The position numbers were made by a program, and so were the translations under genes. A stretch of DNA of 64,000 bases from Paracoccaceae bacterium. GTDB lineage: Bacteria; Pseudomonadota; Alphaproteobacteria; Rhodobacterales; Rhodobacteraceae. Under the pieces are notes generated by a model that did no database searches, was not told the origin of the DNA, and worked only from the letters and a program-made list of their open reading frames with translations. Below, piece by piece: positions 52,361 through 60,727 of the stretch. How positions within the stretch are numbered: the first letter of the stretch is position 1; each line of letters begins with the position of its first letter. The stretch is taken from positions 1 through 64,000 of the forward strand of contig JAIXZW010000021.1 in the NCBI GenBank assembly GCA_027489375.1. The letters run 5' to 3'.

Positions 52361-54087
52361 ACCACACCTCCGGGCGTTGCCGACCGGGCAATCTCGTTCG
52401 AATTCTTCACCATGTCGCGCAACACCTGATCCCGCGGACCAAAGGCGCGGCGCGTGCCCTCTTCCACCACCAGCAAAAGATCGCATTCCTGGATCGCCGC
52501 CGGACGGTGCGCCATGATCATCGCCGACCCGCCCGCCGCCTTGTGCGCACGGATCGCCGCGTTGACCGCCAGCGACCCCTCGTTGTCGAGGTTGGAATTC
52601 GGCTCGTCGAGGATCAGCAGCACTGGGTTGCCATAAAGCGCCCGCGCCAGCCCGATCCGCTGCGTCTGCCCGCCCGAAAGCCGCCCGCCGACCGATGACA
52701 GCCGCGTGTCATAGCCCTCTGGCAGTTTCAGGATCATCTCGTGCGCCGCAGCCGCCTTGGCCGCCGCCACCACCTTGGCAGGGTCCGGCGGACCAAGACG
52801 GGCGATGTTTTCCGCAACCGTCCCGTCGAACAGCGTCACCCGCTGCGGCAGGTAGCCGATATAGCTGCCCAGCACGTCGGGGTCGTATTGGTCCAGCGTC
52901 GCGCCATCCAGCCGGATCTTGCCGCTTGCGATGCGCCAGATCCCCGTGATCGCCCGCGCCACGGTGGATTTGCCCGCCCCCGAAGGCCCGATCACCCCAA
53001 GGGCCTGCCCCGGCGGAAGGGCAAAGCTCATCATCCGCAGCGCCGGAACCTGCTCGCCCGGCGGCATCACCGTCACGGCCGAAAACTCCACCTGCGCCTT
53101 GGGCCGCGGCAGTGCGGTGCGCGGCGCTTCCGGCGGCACGCGGGTCAACAGTTCGGCCAGACGCGCATGCGCGTCCCGCGCCCGCGTCACCACCGACCAT
53201 TGCCCCACGGCCTGCTCGACCGGCTGCAAGGCCCGCCCCATCAGGATCGACCCCGCGATCATCGACCCCGGCGTCATGTCCCCGTGCAGCACCAGCCACG
53301 CGCCCCCGCCCAGCATCGCCGATTGCAGGAACAGCCGGAACGTGCGCGACGCGATGGAATAGGCTCCGCCAAGGTCCGAAGCCGCCATCCCTTCGGCCAC
53401 GGCCACGCCCCGCGCCCTCTGCCAGCGGTCGAAGGCCGCGCCCGTCATGCCAAGCGCGCGGATCGTCTCGGCCTCGCCTTTCAGCAATTCCCCCGCCCGG
53501 TCCGCCTGCAATCCCGCCGATGTGGCCCGCGCCAGCGGAACCTTGGTCCGCGTCTGGTTCAGGATTGCGATGCCGACGATGACCGCTCCGCCGACGATCG
53601 ACATGATCCCCAGCACCCAGTTGAACACGAAGATCACGAAAAGGAACATCGGCGCCCAGGGCATGTCGATCAGCGCCACCAGCGCGGGCGAGGACCAGAA
53701 GCGCTGCAACGCCTCCACGTCCTTCTGCGCCGCCAGCGCCGCCGGATCGTCCGGCGCCACCATCAGCCGCTTGAGCGAGGCTTCGAACACCCGCCGCTCC
53801 AGCTTTTGCTGGATGCGTGCCCCGACCCGCGCCAAAACGCGCCCCCGCGCATGGTCAAGAATACCCATGATCAGGAACAGGAACGTCACCAGCACCGAAA
53901 GCGCCACCAGCGTCGGCTCGGAGCGGCTGCCCAAAACGCGGTCATAGACCTGCAGCATGTAAAGCGGGCCGGTCAGCAGCAGGATGTTCACGAAAACGGA
54001 AAAAATGACGGTAGCGGCCAAAAGGCCGTTTTGCTCGACCCGCGCGGCGCGCAGTTCGGTCAGGCCGCGTTGAAATTCTCGACTCAT
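52357..54087 (-). CDS. Type I secretion ABC permease/ATPase (PrtD family)
   Basis: 576 residues; ATG chosen because AGGGG lies 8 bases upstream. Six-helix exporter domain (residues 20-310; VIFSVFVNILLLTGPLYMLQ at helix 1, then YDRVLGSRSEPTL) and an ATPase domain with Walker A GPSGAGKSTVARAI (near 360), signature LSGGQTQRIGLARALYG and Walker B VLLILDEPNSNLD. There is no C39 peptidase or C39-like domain at the N-terminus, as in PrtD/AprD protease exporters. Exports proteins with C-terminal signals, such as RTX proteins. Two RTX/Hint proteins are encoded about 45 kb away. Confidence 0.94.
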   Translation of the reverse strand: MSREFQRGLTELRAARVEQNGLLAATVIFSVFVNILLLTGPLYMLQVYDRVLGSRSEPTLVALSVLVTFLFLIMGILDHARGRVLARVGARIQQKLERRVFEASLKRLMVAPDDPAALAAQKDVEALQRFWSSPALVALIDMPWAPMFLFVIFVFNWVLGIMSIVGGAVIVGIAILNQTRTKVPLARATSAGLQADRAGELLKGEAETIRALGMTGAAFDRWQRARGVAVAEGMAASDLGGAYSIASRTFRLFLQSAMLGGGAWLVLHGDMTPGSMIAGSILMGRALQPVEQAVGQWSVVTRARDAHARLAELLTRVPPEAPRTALPRPKAQVEFSAVTVMPPGEQVPALRMMSFALPPGQALGVIGPSGAGKSTVARAITGIWRIASGKIRLDGATLDQYDPDVLGSYIGYLPQRVTLFDGTVAENIARLGPPDPAKVVAAAKAAAAHEMILKLPEGYDTRLSSVGGRLSGGQTQRIGLARALYGNPVLLILDEPNSNLDNEGSLAVNAAIRAHKAAGGSAMIMAHRPAAIQECDLLLVVEEGTRRAFGPRDQVLRDMVKNSNEIARSATPGGVV

Positions 54088-54276
54088 CCAAAACACCCCT
54101 TATCGTCGTAAGTGGATTGTTTGACCGCTTGGGCGGCTTTCCGCAACGCGTAACTGGGACGACACGTTTCGCCGGTTGTCATGCCCGAACGTGCAGCTTA
54201 TCCCTTGTCTTTCCGCTGACGAGGCGTTTTTAACGAAGCCTACTCGGGTCGTGCCCGACTGTGCGAAGGTAGAAAT

Positions 54277-55065
54277 ATGACCCGCCGACTTCCATCCTTT
54301 TCTTTTGCCCCTCCGGTCCGGACCGGCAAAAGCGGCATGTTCGTGCTGATCGCCGGCCTCGCCCTGTCCGCCTGCGCCCGCGAACCCGCGCCGCAGGGCA
54401 TCAACGACCCGAACGAAAAGACCAACCGCAACGTCCACGCCTTCAACCGTGCCGTGGACAAGTCGCTGCTCCGACCCGCCGCCACGACCTATGGCACCGT
54501 CGTTCCCGAACCGCTGGAACGCGGCGTCTCCAACTTCGCCTCGAACCTCGACGCGCCGGGAGATGTGGTGAACGACCTGTTGCAAGCCAATCCCGATGAC
54601 GCGATCCGCAACACCGTCCGCTTCGTGGTGAACACGACCGTCGGCATCGGCGGCCTGTTCGATCCGGCCACGGCCATCGGTCTCGACGGCTCGCCCACCG
54701 ACTTCGGCGAGACGCTGCACGTCTGGGGCGCGAAAGAGGGCCGCTACGTCGAAGTGCCCTTCCTCGGCCCCTCGACCACCCGCGACTTCGCGGGCACGCT
54801 CGTCGATGTCGCCTTCAACCCGCTGCGCCTCGTGTTCGAAGCGCCCGAAACCTACTGGATGACCGGCGCGAAATTCGCATCAGCCCTTGGTGATCGCGAA
54901 CGCTATTCCGCCACCGTCGATTCCGTCCTATATGAAAGCGCCGACAGCTACGCACAGGCGCGGCTTCTTTATCTGCAAAACCGGCGGTTCGCACTCGGCC
55001 AGACGGGTGCCGCGTCCGATGGTGCCAGTGACGACCCGAATTTCGAGGACCCCTATGCGCAATGA
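54277..55065 (+). CDS. mlaA: MlaA (VacJ) outer-membrane lipoprotein
   Basis: 262 residues. A signal segment ending in lipobox LSACA (Cys at about residue 33) anchors it in the outer membrane. Family blocks are INDPNEKTNRNVHAFNRAVD, GVSNFASNLDAPGDVVNDLL, TTVGIGGLFDPATAIGL, FGETLHVWGAKEGRYVEVPF and FLGPSTTRDFAG. It removes misplaced phospholipids from the outer leaflet and passes them to MlaC. It overlaps mlaC by 11 bp. 54088-54276 upstream is a divergent promoter region shared with the type I exporter. Confidence 0.94.
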   Translation: MTRRLPSFSFAPPVRTGKSGMFVLIAGLALSACAREPAPQGINDPNEKTNRNVHAFNRAVDKSLLRPAATTYGTVVPEPLERGVSNFASNLDAPGDVVNDLLQANPDDAIRNTVRFVVNTTVGIGGLFDPATAIGLDGSPTDFGETLHVWGAKEGRYVEVPFLGPSTTRDFAGTLVDVAFNPLRLVFEAPETYWMTGAKFASALGDRERYSATVDSVLYESADSYAQARLLYLQNRRFALGQTGAASDGASDDPNFEDPYAQ

Positions 55066-55672
55066 TCCCACCTTCCGCCTGACGCGCCGCGGCTTCACTT
55101 CGGTCGCCCTCGCCGCCTCTGCCGCCTTCGCCCTGCCGCTTCCCGCCGCGGCGGCGCTCGACGTGGCCGAAGCCCGCACGCTGATCGACAAGGCGGTGGC
55201 GGATGTGAACCGCATCATCAGCTCGGGCCGCTCCGAACAGCAGATGTTCGGCGACTTCGAGCGGCTCTTCGTCACCTATGCCGACGTGCCGGTGATCGCC
55301 CGCTCCGCGCTCGGCGTCGCCGCCCGCTCGGCCAGCCCCGACCAGTTGAAAGCCTTTACCAAGGCGTATCAGGGGTATCTCGCGCGCAAATACGGCCGCC
55401 GCTTCCGCGAATTCATCGGCGGCAAGATCGAAGTCACCGACGCCAAGCCGATCAAAAGCTATTACGAGGTGATCTCCACCGCCACGCTCAAGGGCGAAGC
55501 CCCCTTCGACCTGCGCTGGCACGTGTCCGACAAATCGGGCCGCAACCTGTTCTTCAACATCATCATCGAAGGCGTGAACATGCTCGCCTCCGAACGCACC
55601 GAAATCGGCGCGATGCTGGACCAGAACGGCGGCGACGTGGACAAGCTGATCGCGGCGCTGAAAAAGCTGTAA
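55055..55672 (+). CDS. mlaC: MlaC periplasmic phospholipid shuttle
   Basis: 205 residues from an ATG inside the end of mlaA. Its N-terminus LTRRGFTSVALAASAAFALP carries a twin-Arg motif, so it may be exported by Tat. Family blocks are VNRIISSGRSEQQMFGDFE, FTKAYQGYLARKYGRRFREF and SGRNLFFNIIIEGVNMLASE. It carries phospholipid between MlaA and the MlaFEDB inner-membrane complex, which is not in the window. The mlaA-mlaC pairing away from mlaFED is common in alphaproteobacteria. Confidence 0.93.
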   Translation: MRNDPTFRLTRRGFTSVALAASAAFALPLPAAAALDVAEARTLIDKAVADVNRIISSGRSEQQMFGDFERLFVTYADVPVIARSALGVAARSASPDQLKAFTKAYQGYLARKYGRRFREFIGGKIEVTDAKPIKSYYEVISTATLKGEAPFDLRWHVSDKSGRNLFFNIIIEGVNMLASERTEIGAMLDQNGGDVDKLIAALKKL

Positions 55673-55679
55673 GACCTGC

Positions 55680-55746
55680 GGTGCGCAACACCTGCGCACC
55701 CTGCAAAGACGCCGGCACCCCGTAGGGTGCGCACGCGCTGCGCACC
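55680..55746. repeat. Dispersed inverted repeat family B, copy 2
   Basis: Left arm GGTGCGCAACACCTGCGCAC then CCTGC (55680-55704). Right arm GTAGGGTGCGCACGCGCTGC then GCACC (55722-55746). The right arm differs by one base from the copy at 28867-28891. It lies between the convergent mlaC and VOC genes and may act as a terminator. Confidence 0.85.
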
Positions 55747-55754
55747 CCGAGCGC

Positions 55755-56231
55755 CTACCCCCTGACCGCCGCCTCGATGGCCGCCACGTCGATCTTCCCC
55801 ATCTCCATCATCGCGCCAAAGGCCCGCTCGGCCACCGCCCCGCCCTGCGCCAAGGCATCGGTCAGGACACGCGGCGTGATCTGCCAGTTCACGCCCCAAC
55901 GGTCCTTGCACCAGCCGCAGGCGCTTTCCGCCCCGCCATTGCCCACGATGGCCTCCCACAGCCGGTCCGTCTCGGCCTGATCCTCGGTGGCAATCTGGAA
56001 GGAAAACGCCTCCGACTGCCGGAAGGCTGGCCCGCCGTTCAGCCCGAGGCAGGGGATACCCGCCACGGTGAAGGTCACCGTCAGCACATCCCCCGCCTTG
56101 CCCGAAGGATAGTCCGACGGCGCAAGGAAGACCCCCGTCACCGCGCTGTCGGGAAAGGTCGCGGCATAGAACCGCGCGGCGGCTTCGGCATCGCGGTCAT
56201 ACCAGATGCAGATCGTGTTCTTGGGCGTCAT
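55755..56231 (-). CDS. VOC family protein (PhnB-like)
   Basis: 158 residues from the ATG of MTPKNTICIWYDRDAEAAARFY. Two beta-alpha-beta-beta-beta units of the glyoxalase/PhnB fold: FYAATFPDSAVTGVFLAP, LTVTFTVAGIPCLGLNGGPAF, CGWCKDRWGVNWQITPRVL. PhnB-type proteins lack a settled function. The upstream open frame to 56447 is not coding. Stands alone next to the family B repeat. Confidence 0.9.
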   Translation of the reverse strand: MTPKNTICIWYDRDAEAAARFYAATFPDSAVTGVFLAPSDYPSGKAGDVLTVTFTVAGIPCLGLNGGPAFRQSEAFSFQIATEDQAETDRLWEAIVGNGGAESACGWCKDRWGVNWQITPRVLTDALAQGGAVAERAFGAMMEMGKIDVAAIEAAVRG

Positions 56232-56302
56232 GGCGCATCTCCGGCAAATGATGCCGCGAAGCATAGCCCCGTTTCCCCGAACCCGCGCCTGATTTCTGCG
56301 GC

Positions 56303-58636
56303 TCAATTGATCCCGAGCAAATCCTTCAGCAGCGACTCGACGGGGTCCTCCTGCTGGCGGTTCCGCTGGGGCTGCACCGGCTCGCCCTGCGCCGGGTTGC
56401 GCGGTCGGGCGAGCGCCGCGTTCGGGTCGTTCGGGTCCACGGGCCATGCATCCGCGATGCCGTCCCCGTCCGTGTCGATCCCGTTCGCCCCCGGACCCGT
56501 CACCGTTCCCGGCGGCAGGGGTTGCGGCTCGGTCCCCGGCAGCGGCGGCTGCTTCGGTTCCGGCACGATCAGCGGCAGCGGCTTCGGCGGCACGCCCTCG
56601 TTCACGCGCACCATCACCTCGTGCCAGATTTCCGCAGGAATCCCGCCCCCCGTCACCCCCTTGAGCGGCGTGTTGTCGTCATATCCCATCCAGACGCCGA
56701 CCACGTAATCCGCCGTGAAGCCCACGAACCACGCATCCCGCGCGGCTTGGGTCGTGCCGGTCTTGCCCGCCACCTGACGGTCGTCCAGCCGCGCCCGCCC
56801 GCCGGTGCCATGCTCCACCACCTGCGTCATCATCCACGTCAACTCGCGAGCCGAGTTCTCCTGTATCACCCGCTCGCCGATCCCGCCTGCCGCCCCCATC
56901 AGCGGGTCCGCCTCGCCCTGCAAACGCAACTCGGTCAGGCCATAGGGCTTCACCGCCGACCCGCCATTGAGGATGCCCGCATAGGCCCCTGTCATCTCCA
57001 GCAAGGTCGCCTCGGACGCGCCAAGCGCCAGCGCCGGACCCGCGGCCAGATCGCTTTCGATCCCGAAGCCCTGCGCCACCTGCCGCACGAGATCGCGGCC
57101 CACCGCTTCCGACACCTTCACCGCCGGAATGTTGCGGCTTTCCTCAAGCGCCTGCGCCAGCGTGATCAGCCCCTTGAACTCCTTGTCGTAATTCGACGGC
57201 GTCCACGGCCCCGATCCGGGAATGTTGATCGTCAGCGGCGTGTCCTCGACATAGTCCATCGGGCTCCACCCCAGATCGAGCGCCGCCGCATAGACGAACG
57301 GCTTGAAGGCCGATCCCGTCTGCCGCAACGCCTGCGTGGCGCGGTTGAACGATCCCGCGGCTTCCGTCTTGCGCCCGCCGACCATGCCCTTGACCGCCCC
57401 GTCAGCGGCCATCACGACCACGGCGGTCTGCGCCTTCGATCCCTCTTTCAGCTTGTTGTCGAAGACGAAAGCCACCGCATCCTCGGCCGCCTTCTGGATG
57501 CGCTGGTCCAGCGTGGTCTTGATGATCACATCCTCGGTCGTGTCCGAGGTCAGGAAGGCCGGCGCCGTCTCCATCACCCAATCGGCGAAATAGCCGCCCG
57601 ATTTGGTCTGCGCCGCCGCCGACAGCTTCGCCGGATTGGCCCGCGCCTCATCCGCCTCGGCCTTGGTCAGGTAGCCCTGCTCCTCCATCAGCCCGATCAC
57701 GACATTCGCCCGCGCCCGCGCCCGTTCAAGGTTGTTGGTGGGCGCAAAGGTGGAGGGCGCTTTCAAAAGCCCCGCCAGCATCGCCGCCTCGGCAGGGTTC
57801 ACCTGATTGGCCGATTTGCCGAAATACCGCTGCGCCGCCGCCTCGAACCCGCGCGCGCCCGCGCCCAGATAGGCGCGGTTGAAATAGATCGTCAGAATCT
57901 CTTCCTTGGAATACTTCGCCTCCATCGCCATGGCGAAGGGCACTTCCTTGATCTTGCGCCAGATGCCCCCTTGGCGGCAGTCGGCCTCGTAGGCGGCTTC
58001 GTTCTTCCACTGCTTGGGGTCGTATTTCACGCCAAGGCAAAGCAGCTTTGCCACCTGCTGCGTGATGGTGGACCCGCCGTTCCCTTCCAGCGGCCCGCGC
58101 CCTTCGGACAGGTTGATGCGGATGGCCGATGCGATCCCGCGCGGGCTGATGCCGAAATGGCGGTAGAAGCGCTTGTCCTCGGTCGCCACCACGGCATCGT
58201 GCAGATAGGGCGAAACCGTCTCGGCCGTAATCATCCCGCCAAAGGTTTCCCCCCGCCACGCGAAAACCTTGCCGTCCTGATCCAGCATCGTCACCGACCC
58301 CTTGGCGCGGGCGTCGATCAGATCGGTCACGGGCGGAAGCTGGGCGTAAAAATACATGACGACGAAGAAAAGCACGGTCGCCGCCACGAAGCCCACGCGC
58401 CAGCCCACACCCCAGAGGATGCGCCACAGCACCGACAGCGGCCAGAGGATCAGCCAGCCCAGCAGCCCCCGCCGTTTCGGCGCGCGCGGGGCTTTCTTCG
58501 GCGCGGGCCTCTTCGGCCCGCCGCCGCCCGAACCCCCGCCACCGCGCGGCGCGCCGGCCTGCGTGCGTGTCGTCTTGGCGGCTGGATAACGCCGGTCCGC
58601 GATCAGCGGCCCGCGCCCTTTGCCCGTAAGTGCCAT
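56303..58636 (-). CDS. mrcA: Penicillin-binding protein 1A (bifunctional transglycosylase/transpeptidase)
   Basis: 777 residues from ATG of MALTGKGRGPLIADRRYPAA. Cytoplasmic Gly/Pro/Lys-rich N-terminus, one membrane helix (about 80-100), transglycosylase domain (ATEDKRFYRHFGISPRG, GGSTITQQVAKL) and transpeptidase domain with the active Ser in TGSAFKPFVYAAALD (about residue 440), then SRN in ESRNIPAVKV and KTGTTQAARDAWFVG (about 625). It polymerises and cross-links peptidoglycan. The Pro-rich tail (560 onward in the last hundred residues, PLPLIVPEPKQPPLPGTEP) is unstructured. Confidence 0.94.
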   Translation of the reverse strand: MALTGKGRGPLIADRRYPAAKTTRTQAGAPRGGGGSGGGGPKRPAPKKAPRAPKRRGLLGWLILWPLSVLWRILWGVGWRVGFVAATVLFFVVMYFYAQLPPVTDLIDARAKGSVTMLDQDGKVFAWRGETFGGMITAETVSPYLHDAVVATEDKRFYRHFGISPRGIASAIRINLSEGRGPLEGNGGSTITQQVAKLLCLGVKYDPKQWKNEAAYEADCRQGGIWRKIKEVPFAMAMEAKYSKEEILTIYFNRAYLGAGARGFEAAAQRYFGKSANQVNPAEAAMLAGLLKAPSTFAPTNNLERARARANVVIGLMEEQGYLTKAEADEARANPAKLSAAAQTKSGGYFADWVMETAPAFLTSDTTEDVIIKTTLDQRIQKAAEDAVAFVFDNKLKEGSKAQTAVVVMAADGAVKGMVGGRKTEAAGSFNRATQALRQTGSAFKPFVYAAALDLGWSPMDYVEDTPLTINIPGSGPWTPSNYDKEFKGLITLAQALEESRNIPAVKVSEAVGRDLVRQVAQGFGIESDLAAGPALALGASEATLLEMTGAYAGILNGGSAVKPYGLTELRLQGEADPLMGAAGGIGERVIQENSARELTWMMTQVVEHGTGGRARLDDRQVAGKTGTTQAARDAWFVGFTADYVVGVWMGYDDNTPLKGVTGGGIPAEIWHEVMVRVNEGVPPKPLPLIVPEPKQPPLPGTEPQPLPPGTVTGPGANGIDTDGDGIADAWPVDPNDPNAALARPRNPAQGEPVQPQRNRQQEDPVESLLKDLLGIN

Positions 58637-58899
58637 CTTAGCTGCCCGTGCTTTGCGCGTCTGGTTTTGCCGCAATCTAATCCGCTTGGGCGCGAATGCG
58701 AAGGGCCGGTCGCCGCGATTCGCATTGGTCAGCCGCCCAAAAATGCGGCAACCCGCACAAAAAGTGTAAAATTTAGGCGAAAGTGCCGCAGCGCAGCACG
58801 CGCCTCTTTGCCCCTTTCTTGTGCGGACCGCCTCCCTTCCGCCTCATGACCCCAAGGACCGCTCGGGGCGCAGGCTCCGGCCAACGGAAGGGGAACGAC

Positions 58900-59238
58900 G
58901 TGAAACTGATCATTGCTGCAATCAAGCCCTTCAAGCTTGAGGAAGTGCGCGAGGCGCTCACCACCATCGGCGTCCGCGGCATGATGGTGACAGAGATCAA
59001 GGGCTTCGGCTCGCAATCGGGTCACACCGAAATCTACCGCGGCGCGGAATATGCCGTGAACTTCGTGCCCAAGGTCCGGCTCGAGATCGTCGTCTCCGAC
59101 GCTCTGGCCGAACAGGTGGTCGAAACCATCCGCATCACCGCCAAGACCGACAAGATCGGCGACGGCAAGATTTTCGTGCTGGACGTCCAGCACGCCGTGC
59201 GCGTCCGCACGGGCGAAACCGATGACGACGCGCTCTGA
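58900..59238 (+). CDS. glnK: Nitrogen regulatory protein PII (GlnK/GlnB)
   Basis: 112 residues, exact family length, from GTG with GGAAGGGG upstream. Senses 2-oxoglutarate and ATP/ADP; controls AmtB and nitrogen enzymes. T-loop GFGSQSGHTEIYRGAEYAVN with the uridylylated Tyr51, and the C-terminal signature KIGDGKIFVLDV. Its place 28 bp before amtB favours the GlnK role of blocking the channel. The 263-bp region upstream is gene-free, and no clear NtrC or sigma-54 site was recognised in it. Confidence 0.95.
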   Translation: MKLIIAAIKPFKLEEVREALTTIGVRGMMVTEIKGFGSQSGHTEIYRGAEYAVNFVPKVRLEIVVSDALAEQVVETIRITAKTDKIGDGKIFVLDVQHAVRVRTGETDDDAL

Positions 59239-59266
59239 ACGTGTCCGGGAAGGGGAAACCGTAAGA

Positions 59267-60601
59267 ATGAAGAACTTTGCCAAAATTTCCGGCCTGACCG
59301 CGCTTGCGGCGGCGATGCTGGCGGGCCTGCCCGCCCTTGCGCAAGAGGCGACCGACGCCGCAGCCCCCGTCATGGACAAGGGCGACGTGGCATGGATGAT
59401 GACCTCCTGCGCCCTCGTGCTGTTCATGACCGTGCCGGGCCTCGCGCTGTTCTACGGCGGCCTCGTGCGCACCAAGAACATGCTCTCGATCCTGATGCAG
59501 ACCACGCTCATCGCCTGCGTGATCATGGTGCTCTGGGTGATCTACGGCTATTCCGTCACCTTCGGCGGCGGCACCTCGCCCTATTGGGGCGGCTTCGGCA
59601 AGCTCTTCCTGTCCGGCGTCACCGTCGACAGCATGGCGGCCACCTTCTCGGCGGGCTACGTGATCCCCGAATACCTCTTCATCGCCTTCCAGATGACCTT
59701 CGCCGCGATCACCCCCGGCCTGATCATCGGTGCCTTCGCCGAACGGGTGAAATTCAAGGCCGTACTGATCTTCTCGGTCCTCTGGGTGACGTTCGTCTAC
59801 TTCCCCGTGGCCCATATGGTCTGGGACGTGTCGGGCCTGATCTTCAACATGGGCGCGATCGACTTTGCAGGCGGCACGGTGGTGCACATCAACGCCGGTA
59901 TCGCCGCCCTCGTCGGCTGCCTCGTGATCGGCAAGCGTGTGGGCTATGGCAAGGAAAACATGGCCCCGCACTCGATGGTCATGACCATGATCGGCGCGTC
60001 CATGCTCTGGGTCGGCTGGTTCGGCTTCAACGTCGGCTCCAACCTTGAAGCCAACGGCGGTGCCACGCTTGCGATGATCAACACCTTCGTCGCCACCGCC
60101 GCCGCCGTCTGCGCATGGTCGCTGCTCGAAGGCGTGCTGCGCGGCAAGGCCTCGATGCTGGGCGCTGCCTCGGGCATGGTGGCGGGCCTCGTGGCCATCA
60201 CCCCCGCCTGCGGCACGGTCGGCCCGATGGGGGCCATCGTCCTCGGCGCGCTCACCTCGGCGGGCTGCTACTTCTTCGTCACCGTCGTGAAGAACTTCTT
60301 CAAATACGATGACAGCCTCGACGTCTTCGGCGTGCATGGCGTGGGCGGCATCATCGGCGCCATCGGCACCGGCATCTTCTCGGCGGCCAGCCTCGGCGGG
60401 ATCAAGGGCGACGACTACTCCATCGCCGCCCAGACCTGGGTGCAGATCGAAGCCGTGGTGATCACCCTCCTGTGGTCGGGCATCATCTCCTTCGTGATCT
60501 TCAAGCTCGTCGACCTGACCGTCGGCCTGCGCGTGGATGCCGATACCGAACGTCAGGGCCTCGACCTGACCTCGCACGGCGAAGCGGCCTATCACGGCTA
60601 A
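59267..60601 (+). CDS. amtB: Ammonium transporter
   Basis: 444 residues from the ATG of MKNFAKISGLTALAAAMLAG, which opens a cleavable signal peptide ending near LPALA. Eleven membrane segments follow. Amt signatures: MTVPGLALFYGGLVRTKNML, VVHINAGIAALVG (first pore His), FGFNVGSNLEANG and FGVHGVGGIIGAIGTG (second pore His). Imports ammonium, gated by the PII protein encoded just upstream. The co-transcribed glnK-amtB pair is typical for nitrogen-limited expression. Confidence 0.96.
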   Translation: MKNFAKISGLTALAAAMLAGLPALAQEATDAAAPVMDKGDVAWMMTSCALVLFMTVPGLALFYGGLVRTKNMLSILMQTTLIACVIMVLWVIYGYSVTFGGGTSPYWGGFGKLFLSGVTVDSMAATFSAGYVIPEYLFIAFQMTFAAITPGLIIGAFAERVKFKAVLIFSVLWVTFVYFPVAHMVWDVSGLIFNMGAIDFAGGTVVHINAGIAALVGCLVIGKRVGYGKENMAPHSMVMTMIGASMLWVGWFGFNVGSNLEANGGATLAMINTFVATAAAVCAWSLLEGVLRGKASMLGAASGMVAGLVAITPACGTVGPMGAIVLGALTSAGCYFFVTVVKNFFKYDDSLDVFGVHGVGGIIGAIGTGIFSAASLGGIKGDDYSIAAQTWVQIEAVVITLLWSGIISFVIFKLVDLTVGLRVDADTERQGLDLTSHGEAAYHG

Positions 60602-60607
60602 GCCTTA

Positions 60608-60630
60608 CGGGGGCCGCCCGGCGGCCCCCG
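60608..60630 (+). terminator. First hairpin after amtB
   Basis: CGGGGGCCGCC-C-GGCGGCCCCCG, an 11-bp inverted repeat seven bases after the amtB stop, without T run. Confidence 0.55.
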
Positions 60631-60671
60631 CCCATCGGCGGGCAAGGCTCCTCCCCCTTGCGCGAAACTCA

Positions 60672-60705
60672 AACGGCCCGCGCTTGATGCACGGGCCGTT
60701 TTTCT
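60672..60705. terminator. Bidirectional rho-independent terminator (amtB / aminotransferase)
   Basis: AACGGCCCG, 11-base loop, CGGGCCGTT then TTTCTG on the plus strand. On the minus strand the same stem is followed by TTTGAGTTT. It serves the convergent amtB and aminotransferase genes. Confidence 0.85.
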
Positions 60706-60727
60706 GTCCCGCAAAGGGGCAGGGGGG

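Noticed and set aside
56522..58849. 775-codon plus-strand frame opposite the penicillin-binding protein
   Set aside because: Arg/His-rich shadow frame with no recognisable domain; the opposite strand carries all PBP1A motifs.
58637..58899. Sigma-54 promoter or NtrC site upstream of glnK-amtB
   Set aside because: Looked for TGGCAC-N5-TTGC and TGCACC-N5-GGTGCA by eye and found no acceptable match; nitrogen control may use another arrangement.
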